This document shows, piece after piece, positions 23,670-30,672 of a DNA stretch of 38,907 bases; the first letter of the stretch is position 1; the number at the start of each line of letters is the position of its first letter. The notes below the pieces were generated by a model. That model searched no databases. It was given only the letters and a program-made list of their open reading frames with translations, and had not been told where the DNA came from. This DNA is from Clostridia bacterium (GTDB lineage Bacteria > Bacillota > Clostridia > Oscillospirales > CAG-272), in the NCBI GenBank assembly GCA_017415485.1, contig JAFQGP010000115.1:72135-111041 (forward strand), in the 5' to 3' direction. The position numbers and the translations under genes were made by a program.

Positions 23670-25184
23670 ATGTTGCAATTATTTTCGGATTCCAAAGAAC
23701 GCATCGGCACTTTATCGGGATTCACAGAACTGAAGGAAACAACCAAACTTGAAAGCGGTGACAAAGAACTGTCTTTCAAATACCCCGTCACGGGTGTGTT
23801 TTTGGATGACATCAAAAATGAATATTACATCCGCACAAAAACGGATGAATATGTTGTCAAAAGCGTTTCCGGCGGATCAAAAACACAATGGCTGAAAGTT
23901 GTTGCAACATTGAACTTGGAAGATTTGGAGGGCAAAGCCTTCAAATCTTTCAAGACAACCGAAATGACCGCCGCCGCGTGCTTGGCTGTTGCGCTTGACG
24001 GCACGGGGTGGACGGTTGGTGTCTGTGAGATCACAAAGCGCAGGACGATCAAGAAAGATTCGGCGTGCAATGCCGTTGACATTATTTCGCAAGTGATTTC
24101 CACATATTCATGTGAAATTATGTATGACACGATCAACAAACGGATTGACATATATGAACAGATCGGCGATGACAAGGGATGTTATTTCATTGAATCGCTG
24201 AATTTGCGGAAATTGCAGACGGACAAAACATCATATGACTTTTACACGCGAATCGTGCCGATTGGCAAAGACGGTTTGCAGATCGACATTGACGGAAAAG
24301 ACTACATCGAAAATCACAGTTATTCAAGCAAGGTCAAAACATTCATTTGGAAAGATGAACGATACACGCGGATTGATTCGCTGATCGAGGATGCAACGCT
24401 GAAATTGGCAGAAAAAGCAAAGCCATATGAAGTGTATGAAACCGATGTCATTGATCTTGCATCGCTGAATCCTGTATATTCGGAAATTCTGCATTATGGA
24501 ATCGGCGATGTCGTGTGGTTGATTTCCCGTCAAAGCGGCGTGAAAGCAAAGATGCGCATTGCCAAAATCACAAAATACCCGTTTGATCCGCAGAAAAACA
24601 CTTGTGAACTATCCAACACAAAGAAATCATTTGCGGATATTCAAGCGGAACAGATGGCGCAGATCGTTGATGAAGCGGTTGCGGTTGCGGGCGGAAATAC
24701 AAGTGAACAAATCGAAGAATCTGAAGGTATAACCTCGGAGGAAATCGCGCTTGAAATGGAAGCGATGAAAACCGAAATCATCAAAGATATTTCGGGGCAA
24801 TACGCAGCCAAATCCGACATTACAACCGGCGATGAAGCAACATTGAAATCGGCGAAAGAATACACCGATAAGCAATTAGAAAGTTATAAAACATCAAAAC
24901 AAACCGACAATGCGATTGATGCCGCGAAACGTGCCGTGTTGCAGGATGTGGCGAATACATACGCAACAAAAGAAGGCATGACAACGGCGTTGAATCAACA
25001 GGCGGCAGCATTGGAGGAATCGTTTGCGGAAACGCTGACGGACTTTTCCACAACGGAAGAAATGGAAAAGGCTATTGCGGAATCACATGAACTTGTGGAT
25101 TCCGACACAAACAAAAAATACAAATTGGGTGTCCGTGGCGGGTTGCTTTTCATTGAAGAAATCGCAACGGATGAAAATGAATGA
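23670..25184 (+). CDS. Tail-associated hub protein (Tal / prophage endopeptidase tail)
   Basis: A 504-aa protein. Residues 1-340 resemble the gp27-like hub domains of Tal proteins: LFSDSKERIGTLSGFTELKETTKLESGDKELSFKYP, DVISQV-like, SLNLRKLQTDKTSYDFYTRIVPIGKDGL and YGIGDVVWLISRQSGVKAKMRIAKITKYPFDPQKNTCELSN. From about 350 it is a long helical, Ala/Glu-rich stalk (EIALEMEAMKTEIIKDI ... TTALNQQAAALEES) that would trimerise. No catalytic peptidase motif is visible, so activity is not claimed. Confidence 0.85.
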   Translation: MLQLFSDSKERIGTLSGFTELKETTKLESGDKELSFKYPVTGVFLDDIKNEYYIRTKTDEYVVKSVSGGSKTQWLKVVATLNLEDLEGKAFKSFKTTEMTAAACLAVALDGTGWTVGVCEITKRRTIKKDSACNAVDIISQVISTYSCEIMYDTINKRIDIYEQIGDDKGCYFIESLNLRKLQTDKTSYDFYTRIVPIGKDGLQIDIDGKDYIENHSYSSKVKTFIWKDERYTRIDSLIEDATLKLAEKAKPYEVYETDVIDLASLNPVYSEILHYGIGDVVWLISRQSGVKAKMRIAKITKYPFDPQKNTCELSNTKKSFADIQAEQMAQIVDEAVAVAGGNTSEQIEESEGITSEEIALEMEAMKTEIIKDISGQYAAKSDITTGDEATLKSAKEYTDKQLESYKTSKQTDNAIDAAKRAVLQDVANTYATKEGMTTALNQQAAALEESFAETLTDFSTTEEMEKAIAESHELVDSDTNKKYKLGVRGGLLFIEEIATDENE

Positions 25185-25201
25185 AAGCGGGGTGATGTGT
25201 G

Positions 25202-26062
25202 ATGCAAATGATAACATCGATTCAACTTGAATTGTACGGCGAAACAAAATTTTATCTTGTTTCCGCAAAGCAAGGTGACAAAGCAACACGATTTGTCGAA
25301 GTCGAATTGATGATGTACGGAAATCAATTTGAGATTCCCGCGGATGCGGTTGTGTATGCCAACATCAAGAAGCCGGACAAAAAGTTTTGTTACAACGAAT
25401 GCAAGGTTGAAAACAACCATGTCATGGTTGAATTGACAAATCAAGCGTTGGCGGCAGCAGGAACGGCATATTGTGACATCGAAATCCGCCGCGCATCAAA
25501 TTCGGAAATCCTGTCATCGGCATCATTCACAATCGAAATTGAAGAATCAATGCGCGATGAATCCGCGATCCTGTCAAGTAACGAAATCAGCGCACTTGAC
25601 AAGAAGGTGCAATCGTACATTGATGATCTGCTGAAAACCAAAGCGCAAGTGCTGAACACGGAGGAAGCGTTCAAGATCGCGGAAGCGGCGCGGGCGCGGG
25701 CGGAATCGGAGCGGATCAACAACGAATATGAGCGCGTGCAAGCGGAAAAAGAACGCCGCGCGGCAGAGGTCACGCGCCAACAGACATTGACACGATACCA
25801 AAATGTTATAACTGACACCGTGGCGGCGGCTGACAAAGCCAACAACGCAGCGGAGAGGGCGGAAAACGCCATTTCTACACAAGAGCAGTTAAACGACACA
25901 TTGGAGCGGGTGGAGGCAGCATACGCCGATATGCGGGAAATGGATACCGGCATATATCACAATGTCGATGGCGGAACGCCCGGCAGCCATGACACATTAA
26001 ACTGTGACGGCGGCACGCCATTCACAACGGACGAAATCAAAATAAATTGCGGCACGCCGTAA
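25202..26062 (+). CDS. BppU-like baseplate upper protein
   Basis: About 286 aa. The N-terminal domain (QLELYGETKFYLVSAKQGDKATRFVEVELMMYGNQFEIPADAVVYANIKKPDKKFCYNEC ... QALAAAGTAYCDIEI) matches the BppU N-terminal domain that docks fibres on lactococcal-type baseplates. It is followed by a long coiled coil of Ala/Arg/Glu repeats (residues 130-255), then a Gly/Thr-rich tip with GGTPGSHDTLNCDGGTPFTTDEI. The ATG at 25202 follows AAGCGGGGTGATG; GTG 25199 is an alternative. Confidence 0.8.
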   Translation: MQMITSIQLELYGETKFYLVSAKQGDKATRFVEVELMMYGNQFEIPADAVVYANIKKPDKKFCYNECKVENNHVMVELTNQALAAAGTAYCDIEIRRASNSEILSSASFTIEIEESMRDESAILSSNEISALDKKVQSYIDDLLKTKAQVLNTEEAFKIAEAARARAESERINNEYERVQAEKERRAAEVTRQQTLTRYQNVITDTVAAADKANNAAERAENAISTQEQLNDTLERVEAAYADMREMDTGIYHNVDGGTPGSHDTLNCDGGTPFTTDEIKINCGTP

Positions 26063-26092
26063 GTGCGGAACGCATGAAAGGAGCATGAACAC

Positions 26093-26524
26093 ATGGCAAC
26101 ATCAACCATCAAACCGAAATGCGGCACAACGGCGCAATGGCAAGCATCCGGGCGCATTTTGGAAGTGAATGAATGGGGCGTTGAAGTGACGGAGAGCGGC
26201 GCATATATCTTGCGCATCGGCGATGGTGAACACCTTTTCCACGATCTCCCCGCCGTCATCGATGTTCCGACATTCGATGCGCTTGTTCAGCAAGTGCAGG
26301 AACAGTACAACGAAGTCATTGCGTTCCGAAACAACATGACGGAGGCAACCAACGCGGCGAATTCAGCCGCAGCGGGCGCAAGAAGTGCAGCGGATGCCGC
26401 CAACGCGGGCGCGGCGGCTTGCGAAAATATTGCCGCCGGTATCAACTCAATGGCGGACGATACTACGGCAACCGTTTATTCCATCGGAATTGACAACGGA
26501 ATCATTTATTTAGAGGAGGTATAA
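26093..26524 (+). CDS. Small tail fibre / hyaluronidase-type adaptor protein
   Basis: A 143-aa protein. The first 70 residues (STIKPKCGTTAQWQASGRILEVNEWGVEVTESGAYILRIGDGEHLFHDLPAVID) resemble the short beta-rich N-terminal domain of many Gram-positive phage fibres. Residues 85-125 are an Ala/Asn-rich coiled coil, and the protein ends in a small strand region (YSIGIDNGIIYLEEV) that also occurs, in related form (KYKLGVRGGLLFIEEI), at the end of Tal. It precedes VP2 by six bases and may be its attachment partner (inference). Confidence 0.7.
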   Translation: MATSTIKPKCGTTAQWQASGRILEVNEWGVEVTESGAYILRIGDGEHLFHDLPAVIDVPTFDALVQQVQEQYNEVIAFRNNMTEATNAANSAAAGARSAADAANAGAAACENIAAGINSMADDTTATVYSIGIDNGIIYLEEV

Positions 26525-26530
26525 TTCCAA

Positions 26531-27817
26531 ATGGCAAAAGGCGATAGAATCTATATTGCAGACAAAAAGACACTTGACGAAGTAAAGGCGGACACAACCG
26601 GCATTCTTGCGGCGGTGCAGGACATCGACAGCAAGTTTGCGGGTATCAAGCGTTACGGCGTGAAGATCAACAAGAATGACAGCAATCCCGCAACGCGCGT
26701 GACATATCTGTATGATGCCGTTGGCATGAATCCCGCAAAGATGGATTTTGCATCCGGCGCATTCGATTTCGGCGATTGGGGTGACATTTGGTTTGTGAAA
26801 AACAATTATCCGTGCATGGTGAAGTATGACGGCACGGAAGATTACAAACTGAATCCGAATGACTACACGCTGAAGGAGGACGGCACGGAATCCGATGTTG
26901 CAAATTCTGATTACGCAGGAAACGCAATGTCCGCGATCCCCCTTGTGTGGATTTCACAGTATGAAGTCGGAAACTATGAATATATCATCCTGTGCAACGT
27001 GCAGTATGATTCCTCCTATCACGCATACGCGCATACCCGCGCGGATGGCACGATCATGAACGTGAAATATCTTTCCATGTTCAAGGGCGGTTATGACGGC
27101 ACGCGCCTTCGTTCCCTGTCCGGGATTCAGCCGATGTATTCACAGAACGCACAGACCGAAATCAACCGCGCAGCCGCAAACAATCAAGATGGTGCGGACA
27201 TTTGGCGCACACGTTCATGGGCGGATCGCAATCTTGTGAACTGCCTGTTGACCGTGATCGGCAAATCCGACAATTCACAGGGCGTTTTCGGTCAAGGCAA
27301 CACAACGGGTTATGTCGAGGATGCAAGCGTTTATTATGGCGTATTGCAGACAGGCACGCTGAACGACAAAGGGCAGTTTTTCGGATATAACACAACCGTT
27401 GAACAAGTCAAGGTGTTCCACATCGAAGGATGGTGGGGCGATCAATGGGATCGTGTCGTTGGTCTTATTATGGATCACGGCAAAGTGAAGGTGAAGATGA
27501 CACCCCCGTACAATCTGACGGGAGAGGGATACACCGACACCGGCGTTGATCTTTCTGCCGTTGCAAACGGCTATACAAAGACAACCACAATGCGTGAATT
27601 CGGCAGAATTCCCACGGGTACAGGCGGCAGCGCATCAACCTATCTGTGCGATTATCTCTATTTGAACGCAGAGATCGTGGCGGTTGCGCTTGTGGGCGGT
27701 AACTGCAGCGGCGGTGCGATTTGCGGCGCGGCGTACTTGAGCGTGAACAACGCGGCTTTCAACGCGTATTGGTCGATTGGGGCGGCTCTTTCTTGTGAAC
27801 AGCCTTCAGCGGCGTAA
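26531..27817 (+). CDS. DGR variable protein VP2 (tail-tip adhesin)
   Basis: A 428-aa protein placed at the end of the tail fibre genes. Residues 1-38 (starting MAKGDRIYIADKKTLDEVK) form a helical leader absent from VP1 and may anchor it to the tail. The shared body contains TRVTYLYDAVGM, DIWFVKNNYPCM, LVWISQYEV and KVFHIEGWWGDQW. VR2 encodes the last 45 residues, ending GAALSCEQPSAA as in VP1. By analogy with Mtd of Bordetella phage BPP-1, the variable C-type-lectin-like surface would bind host receptors. AGAGGAGGT precedes the ATG. The TR and RT follow immediately. Confidence 0.93.
   Translation: MAKGDRIYIADKKTLDEVKADTTGILAAVQDIDSKFAGIKRYGVKINKNDSNPATRVTYLYDAVGMNPAKMDFASGAFDFGDWGDIWFVKNNYPCMVKYDGTEDYKLNPNDYTLKEDGTESDVANSDYAGNAMSAIPLVWISQYEVGNYEYIILCNVQYDSSYHAYAHTRADGTIMNVKYLSMFKGGYDGTRLRSLSGIQPMYSQNAQTEINRAAANNQDGADIWRTRSWADRNLVNCLLTVIGKSDNSQGVFGQGNTTGYVEDASVYYGVLQTGTLNDKGQFFGYNTTVEQVKVFHIEGWWGDQWDRVVGLIMDHGKVKVKMTPPYNLTGEGYTDTGVDLSAVANGYTKTTTMREFGRIPTGTGGSASTYLCDYLYLNAEIVAVALVGGNCSGGAICGAAYLSVNNAAFNAYWSIGAALSCEQPSAA
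27686..27796 (+). repeat. Variable repeat VR2 of the DGR
   Basis: This 111-bp copy of the TR has 13 mismatches: 10 at TR adenines and 3 elsewhere (C to G at repeat position 9, T to G at 58, C to T at 74). It shares with VR1 the changes at repeat positions 25, 26, 35, 82, 104 and 110. Translation is ALVGGNCSGGAICGAAYL then SVNNAAFNAYWSIGAALS. The non-adenine differences mean the TR and VR2 have drifted since the last full transfer, or that part of VR2 was not replaced. Confidence 0.95.
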
Positions 27818-27847
27818 GCCGCAGGGGGATCGGGGGATTTATCCCCC
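27809..27847 (+). other. Twin hairpins just downstream of VR2
   Basis: Same arrangement as after VR1: GCGGC (27809-27813), loop GTAA with the VP2 stop, GCCGC (27818-27822), then GGGGGA (27832-27837), loop TTTA, TCCCCC (27842-27847). The flank GGGGGATCGGGGGATTTATC is conserved at both VRs although the genes around them differ. Candidate DGR target-recognition structures. Confidence 0.65.
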
Positions 27848-27885
27848 GCAATAAAAACATATAAGCATTCATAAAACGGTATAAC

Positions 27886-28076
27886 CGGGATACACGGCAC
27901 GCTGTTCCGGCGTTCTGTTCGGTGTTTCGTGCGCTTGTCGGCGGTAACTGCAACAACGGTGCGAATTGCGGCGCGGCGTACTTGAACTTGAACAACGCGG
28001 CTTCCAACACGAATTGGACGATTGGGGCGGCTCATTCTTATCATAATCGTAATTGAGTAATGTGCCGTGTATTCCG
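27886..28076 (+). ncRNA. Predicted TR RNA closed by a 15-bp stem
   Basis: The 347-base gap between VP2 and RT has no protein gene. CGGGATACACGGCAC (27886-27900) pairs with GTGCCGTGTATTCCG (28062-28076): 15 pairs, one of them G-U, enclosing 161 bases that contain the whole TR. Just after come two small hairpins, CGCC-GCTT-GGCG (28077-28088) and AGCC-GGAA-GGCT (28122-28133). This looks like the structured DGR RNA that serves as template and primer scaffold for the RT. The 5' and 3' ends are not known. Confidence 0.6.
27931..28041 (+). repeat. Template repeat (TR) of the DGR
   Basis: Invariant donor copy for VR1 and VR2. Read in the VR frame it is ALVGGNCNNGANCGAAYL then NLNNAASNTNWTIGAAHS, with nine AAC/AAT codons, the codon whose adenine mutation samples the most residues. 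It contains 24 adenines. The sequence strongly resembles known DGR template translations of the GGNWNNGSN type. It lies 113 bases after the VP2 stop and 123 bases before the RT start. Confidence 0.95.
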
Positions 28077-28164
28077 CGCCGCTTGGCGATAATTAGACCG
28101 ATGAAGGAATGGGTTAGTAAGCCGGAAGGCTCAACGCTCATTAGGTGATAAGAAAGAAGAATAT

Positions 28165-29436
28165 ATGAAAAGTTATAACGGGCAATTCGACAGAATGCTT
28201 GAATGCGAAAATGTGAAGCAATGTTTTTACAAGGCAGCAAAGCGAAAGCACAAAAGCCGCGCACGGGGTAAACGCCCCGGCGATCCGCGAAAACAGCCAT
28301 TTGAAAGCGTTGGCGATGTCCTTGCGAACATCGAAAACGAAGTGCCGATTTTCATTGATCTTGTAAAGACGGACACCATTGAAATCATAAAACACGAAGA
28401 ACATCAAATCAACGAAAACAACAGCAAGAAACCACGCAACATCATTCAGCCGGACTATAAGTATGAACAAGTGCTGCATCATTGCATCGTTAGTCAATTG
28501 CAACCGATCATCATGCACGGTTTATATGAATTTGCATACGGCAGTATCCCGAAAAGAGGGGTACACGCGGGCAAAAAGGTGTTGGCAAAGTGGATTCGGA
28601 AATATGACGGCAAGAAATTTTATGTCGGACAAGGTGACATCACGGGATTTTATGACAACATCGATCTTGATATTCTTGAATCGAAGTTGGCGAAAGTGTG
28701 CCGCGATAAAAGATTTTTGCATATCAATCACCGCGTCATTTCCATTCATGAGAAAATCACGATTGAAAACGGCGTGCGCCGCCGCAGATTTATTCCGAAA
28801 GGCTTTTACACATCCGGGTGGTACGGACATTTGATGCTGAAGGAATTCGATCATTTTGTTGTGCAGTTGCCGGGCGTGGATCACTATATGCGATACGCGG
28901 ATGATTTTGTCATCACAGGCAAGAACAAAAAGAAGATCCACGCGGCGATGCAAGCAATCGCGGAATACCTTGCGGGCAATCTTCATTTGCAGATCAAACA
29001 CACATGGCAAGTGTACCGATTTGAACATCCCGTCAAAGGTGCATTCGATAAGAACGGCAAACCGAAAACCAAAGGGCGTTTTATTGATTTCATGGGATTT
29101 CAATTTCACTACAACAGGACAACCATGCGCAAGCGAAATTTGTGCGCATCGCGCCGAAAAGCACACAGAATCGGAAAGAAAACGAAGGTGACATGGTACG
29201 ATGCAGCGGGCATGATTTCCCGCATGGGGTTGTTCAAGCATACAGACACATACAACTATTATCTGAATCACATCAAACCGTGGGTGAACATACGGAAGAT
29301 GAAACGAACAATCAGCAATCACAGCCGAAAGGAGAACAGAAAACATGACAAATTGGAAGCAGATCACAGGATCACAGGCAGAACGCCCGGCGGAGGTGGA
29401 TACGGTATCCTCCCCCACAACGGTGTATTTGCGTAA
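28165..29436 (+). CDS. DGR reverse transcriptase
   Basis: A 423-aa RT related to group II intron and retron enzymes. Catalytic aspartates are D158 in GQGDITGFYDNID and D246/D247 in YMRYADDFVITG (YADD at 244-247). Motif 4 region reads FIPKGFYTSGWYGHLML, and DFMGFQFHY follows near the thumb. The basic C-terminal third has no maturase endonuclease domain. It reverse-transcribes the TR RNA with errors at adenines to make cDNA that replaces VR sequence (family knowledge). The start has only a weak AGAAAGAAG site, suggesting low expression. The last 92 bases overlap the next gene in another frame. Confidence 0.93.
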   Translation: MKSYNGQFDRMLECENVKQCFYKAAKRKHKSRARGKRPGDPRKQPFESVGDVLANIENEVPIFIDLVKTDTIEIIKHEEHQINENNSKKPRNIIQPDYKYEQVLHHCIVSQLQPIIMHGLYEFAYGSIPKRGVHAGKKVLAKWIRKYDGKKFYVGQGDITGFYDNIDLDILESKLAKVCRDKRFLHINHRVISIHEKITIENGVRRRRFIPKGFYTSGWYGHLMLKEFDHFVVQLPGVDHYMRYADDFVITGKNKKKIHAAMQAIAEYLAGNLHLQIKHTWQVYRFEHPVKGAFDKNGKPKTKGRFIDFMGFQFHYNRTTMRKRNLCASRRKAHRIGKKTKVTWYDAAGMISRMGLFKHTDTYNYYLNHIKPWVNIRKMKRTISNHSRKENRKHDKLEADHRITGRTPGGGGYGILPHNGVFA

Positions 29437-29635
29437 GAACATCACGCAGATCACCAAAAAGGACGAGAGCGGCAAGGAAGAAACCATGTGGCAGTATGAC
29501 GAGCGCGAAATGACCGTGGCGGAATACGCCGATTATCTTGCATCGCTTGAAACGCCCGCGACAAAGATGATTATGCAATCTTTGTCCGCAATCGAACTTG
29601 GCATGGAAGAAATCGCACTTGGAATGGAGGTGTAA
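29345..29635 (+). CDS. Hypothetical tail-region protein (96 aa)
   Basis: A 96-aa protein, preceded by AAAGGAGA, whose start lies inside the RT gene. The first half has a small strand pattern (TTVYLRKNITQITKKDESGKEETMWQYDEREM), the second is helical and ends SLSAIELGMEEIALGMEV. It is of the kind that precedes XkdX in Clostridia phage tail regions. It is not Avd-like: it lacks the basic four-helix pattern and is shorter. Confidence 0.7.
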   Translation: MTNWKQITGSQAERPAEVDTVSSPTTVYLRKNITQITKKDESGKEETMWQYDEREMTVAEYADYLASLETPATKMIMQSLSAIELGMEEIALGMEV

Positions 29636-29638
29636 TAC

Positions 29639-29809
29639 ATGGAACATAGTGCAAAGTTTGATTCGCTGAATGCGAAATACAAGATGGGTTATATCACGAA
29701 GGAAACGCTTGCGGGATGGGTATCCATCAACAACAAACGCCCCGGCAGAGGTATCACCGCGGAGGAATATGAGGAAATCACCGGCGAAGCATACGAAGGT
29801 GATGCGTGA
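29639..29809 (+). CDS. XkdX family protein
   Basis: A 56-aa protein with the family pattern of two helices then a C-terminal GRGITAEEYEEITGEAYE motif, typical of XkdX proteins at the end of tail modules. It begins MEHSAKFDSLNAKYKMGYIT. Its ATG is three bases after the upstream stop (GGAGGTGTAATAC before it). Function is unknown; it may be structural. Confidence 0.8.
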   Translation: MEHSAKFDSLNAKYKMGYITKETLAGWVSINNKRPGRGITAEEYEEITGEAYEGDA

Positions 29810-30009
29810 TGTCGTTGATCGAAATCATTGACAAACTGTGCCATGTCACAACGGTTTTGGCTGATCTTGTGCGGGAGCAATCCAACATCATCGCACAATC
29901 CGATGTGTGCATCATGGACGATGGCGCAGACGGCGCAACAATTTCGGACAAGATGAATCAAGCATATGACGAACTTGACGAAATTGAAATGGCGTTGCGC
30001 AAAATCTAA
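29809..30009 (+). CDS. Small helical hypothetical protein (66 aa)
   Basis: The ATG at 29809 overlaps the XkdX stop (TGATG). The protein is all helix with heptad-like spacing (LIEIIDKLCHVTTVLADLVREQSNIIAQ ... MNQAYDELDEIEMALRKI). It has no membrane segment. It lies between XkdX and the lysis genes and probably belongs to that cassette. Confidence 0.6.
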   Translation: MSLIEIIDKLCHVTTVLADLVREQSNIIAQSDVCIMDDGADGATISDKMNQAYDELDEIEMALRKI

Positions 30010-30030
30010 ACCAAAGGAACGGAGGAGCAA

Positions 30031-30378
30031 ATGTACATCGATGCAAATTCGATCATTTTGATCGGCGGCGTTTTAACCGCTATTCTTGGAATCGGCGGGG
30101 TGGTTGTAGCCGTCATCAAATGGGTGCTTGCGCAAAATAAGCAATCCGCCGATATTTCTGCATTGCGACAACTTCATGAAAAAGACATGGAGGAATTCAG
30201 AAAGAAAGAAGCGGAGAAGAATCAAGCGATTCAAGACGAATTGTGCGTGCTGTCATATGCAATGCTTGCATCCCTTGACGGGTTGAAACAACTGCATTGC
30301 AACGGAGAAGTGACAAAGGCGCATGAAAAACTTGAAAAACACTTGAACAAGCAAGCACACGGACAACACAACAGTTGA
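30031..30378 (+). CDS. Membrane protein upstream of holin (XhlA-like position)
   Basis: A 115-aa protein with one N-terminal membrane helix (residues 7-33, SIILIGGVLTAILGIGGVVVAVIKWVL), then a charged helical domain (LRQLHEKDMEEFRKKEAEKNQAIQDEL). Topology and position fit a lysis-associated membrane protein acting with the holin, but I cannot name a family with confidence. GGAGGAGC precedes the ATG. Confidence 0.65.
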   Translation: MYIDANSIILIGGVLTAILGIGGVVVAVIKWVLAQNKQSADISALRQLHEKDMEEFRKKEAEKNQAIQDELCVLSYAMLASLDGLKQLHCNGEVTKAHEKLEKHLNKQAHGQHNS

Positions 30379-30399
30379 AAAAAGAAAGGAATCACGAAC

Positions 30400-30672
30400 A
30401 TGAAAATTGATTGGAAACAGAAGTTGACAAGCCGCAAGTTTTGGGCGGCAATCATCGCATTTGTGACCGCTGTATGCGCAGCATTCGGCATCGAGCAGAT
30501 CACAACCGAACAGATTATTGCAATCATTTCGGCTGTGTCCGCGCTGATCGCATACATCATCGGCGAAGGCTTGGTGGATGCGGCACGCAGCAAGGCAACA
30601 GGAAACGAAAACGCCGTGCAGGAAACAGACGGCGCGGCGCAGGATGATGACAGCGAAACGGGGTGTCTTTAA
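30400..30672 (+). CDS. Phage holin (phi LC3-like)
   Basis: A 90-aa protein starting KIDWKQKLTSRKFWAAIIAFVTAVCAAFGIEQ, the signature start of the phi LC3-type holin family, with two membrane helices (about 14-30 and 38-57) and a hydrophilic acidic tail. It forms the membrane lesion that releases the amidase encoded next. The AAAGGA ribosome site precedes the ATG. Confidence 0.88.
   Translation: MKIDWKQKLTSRKFWAAIIAFVTAVCAAFGIEQITTEQIIAIISAVSALIAYIIGEGLVDAARSKATGNENAVQETDGAAQDDDSETGCL

Noticed and set aside
27897..28060. TR region read as a protein ending IGAAHSYHNRN
   Set aside because: It has no start codon or ribosome site in frame, and its similarity to the VP C-termini is explained by its role as template repeat.
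28165..29436. RT as part of a group II intron or a retron
   Set aside because: There is no maturase/endonuclease domain, no domain V-like structure or msr/msd-type inverted layout, and the TR/VR pairs explain it as a DGR.
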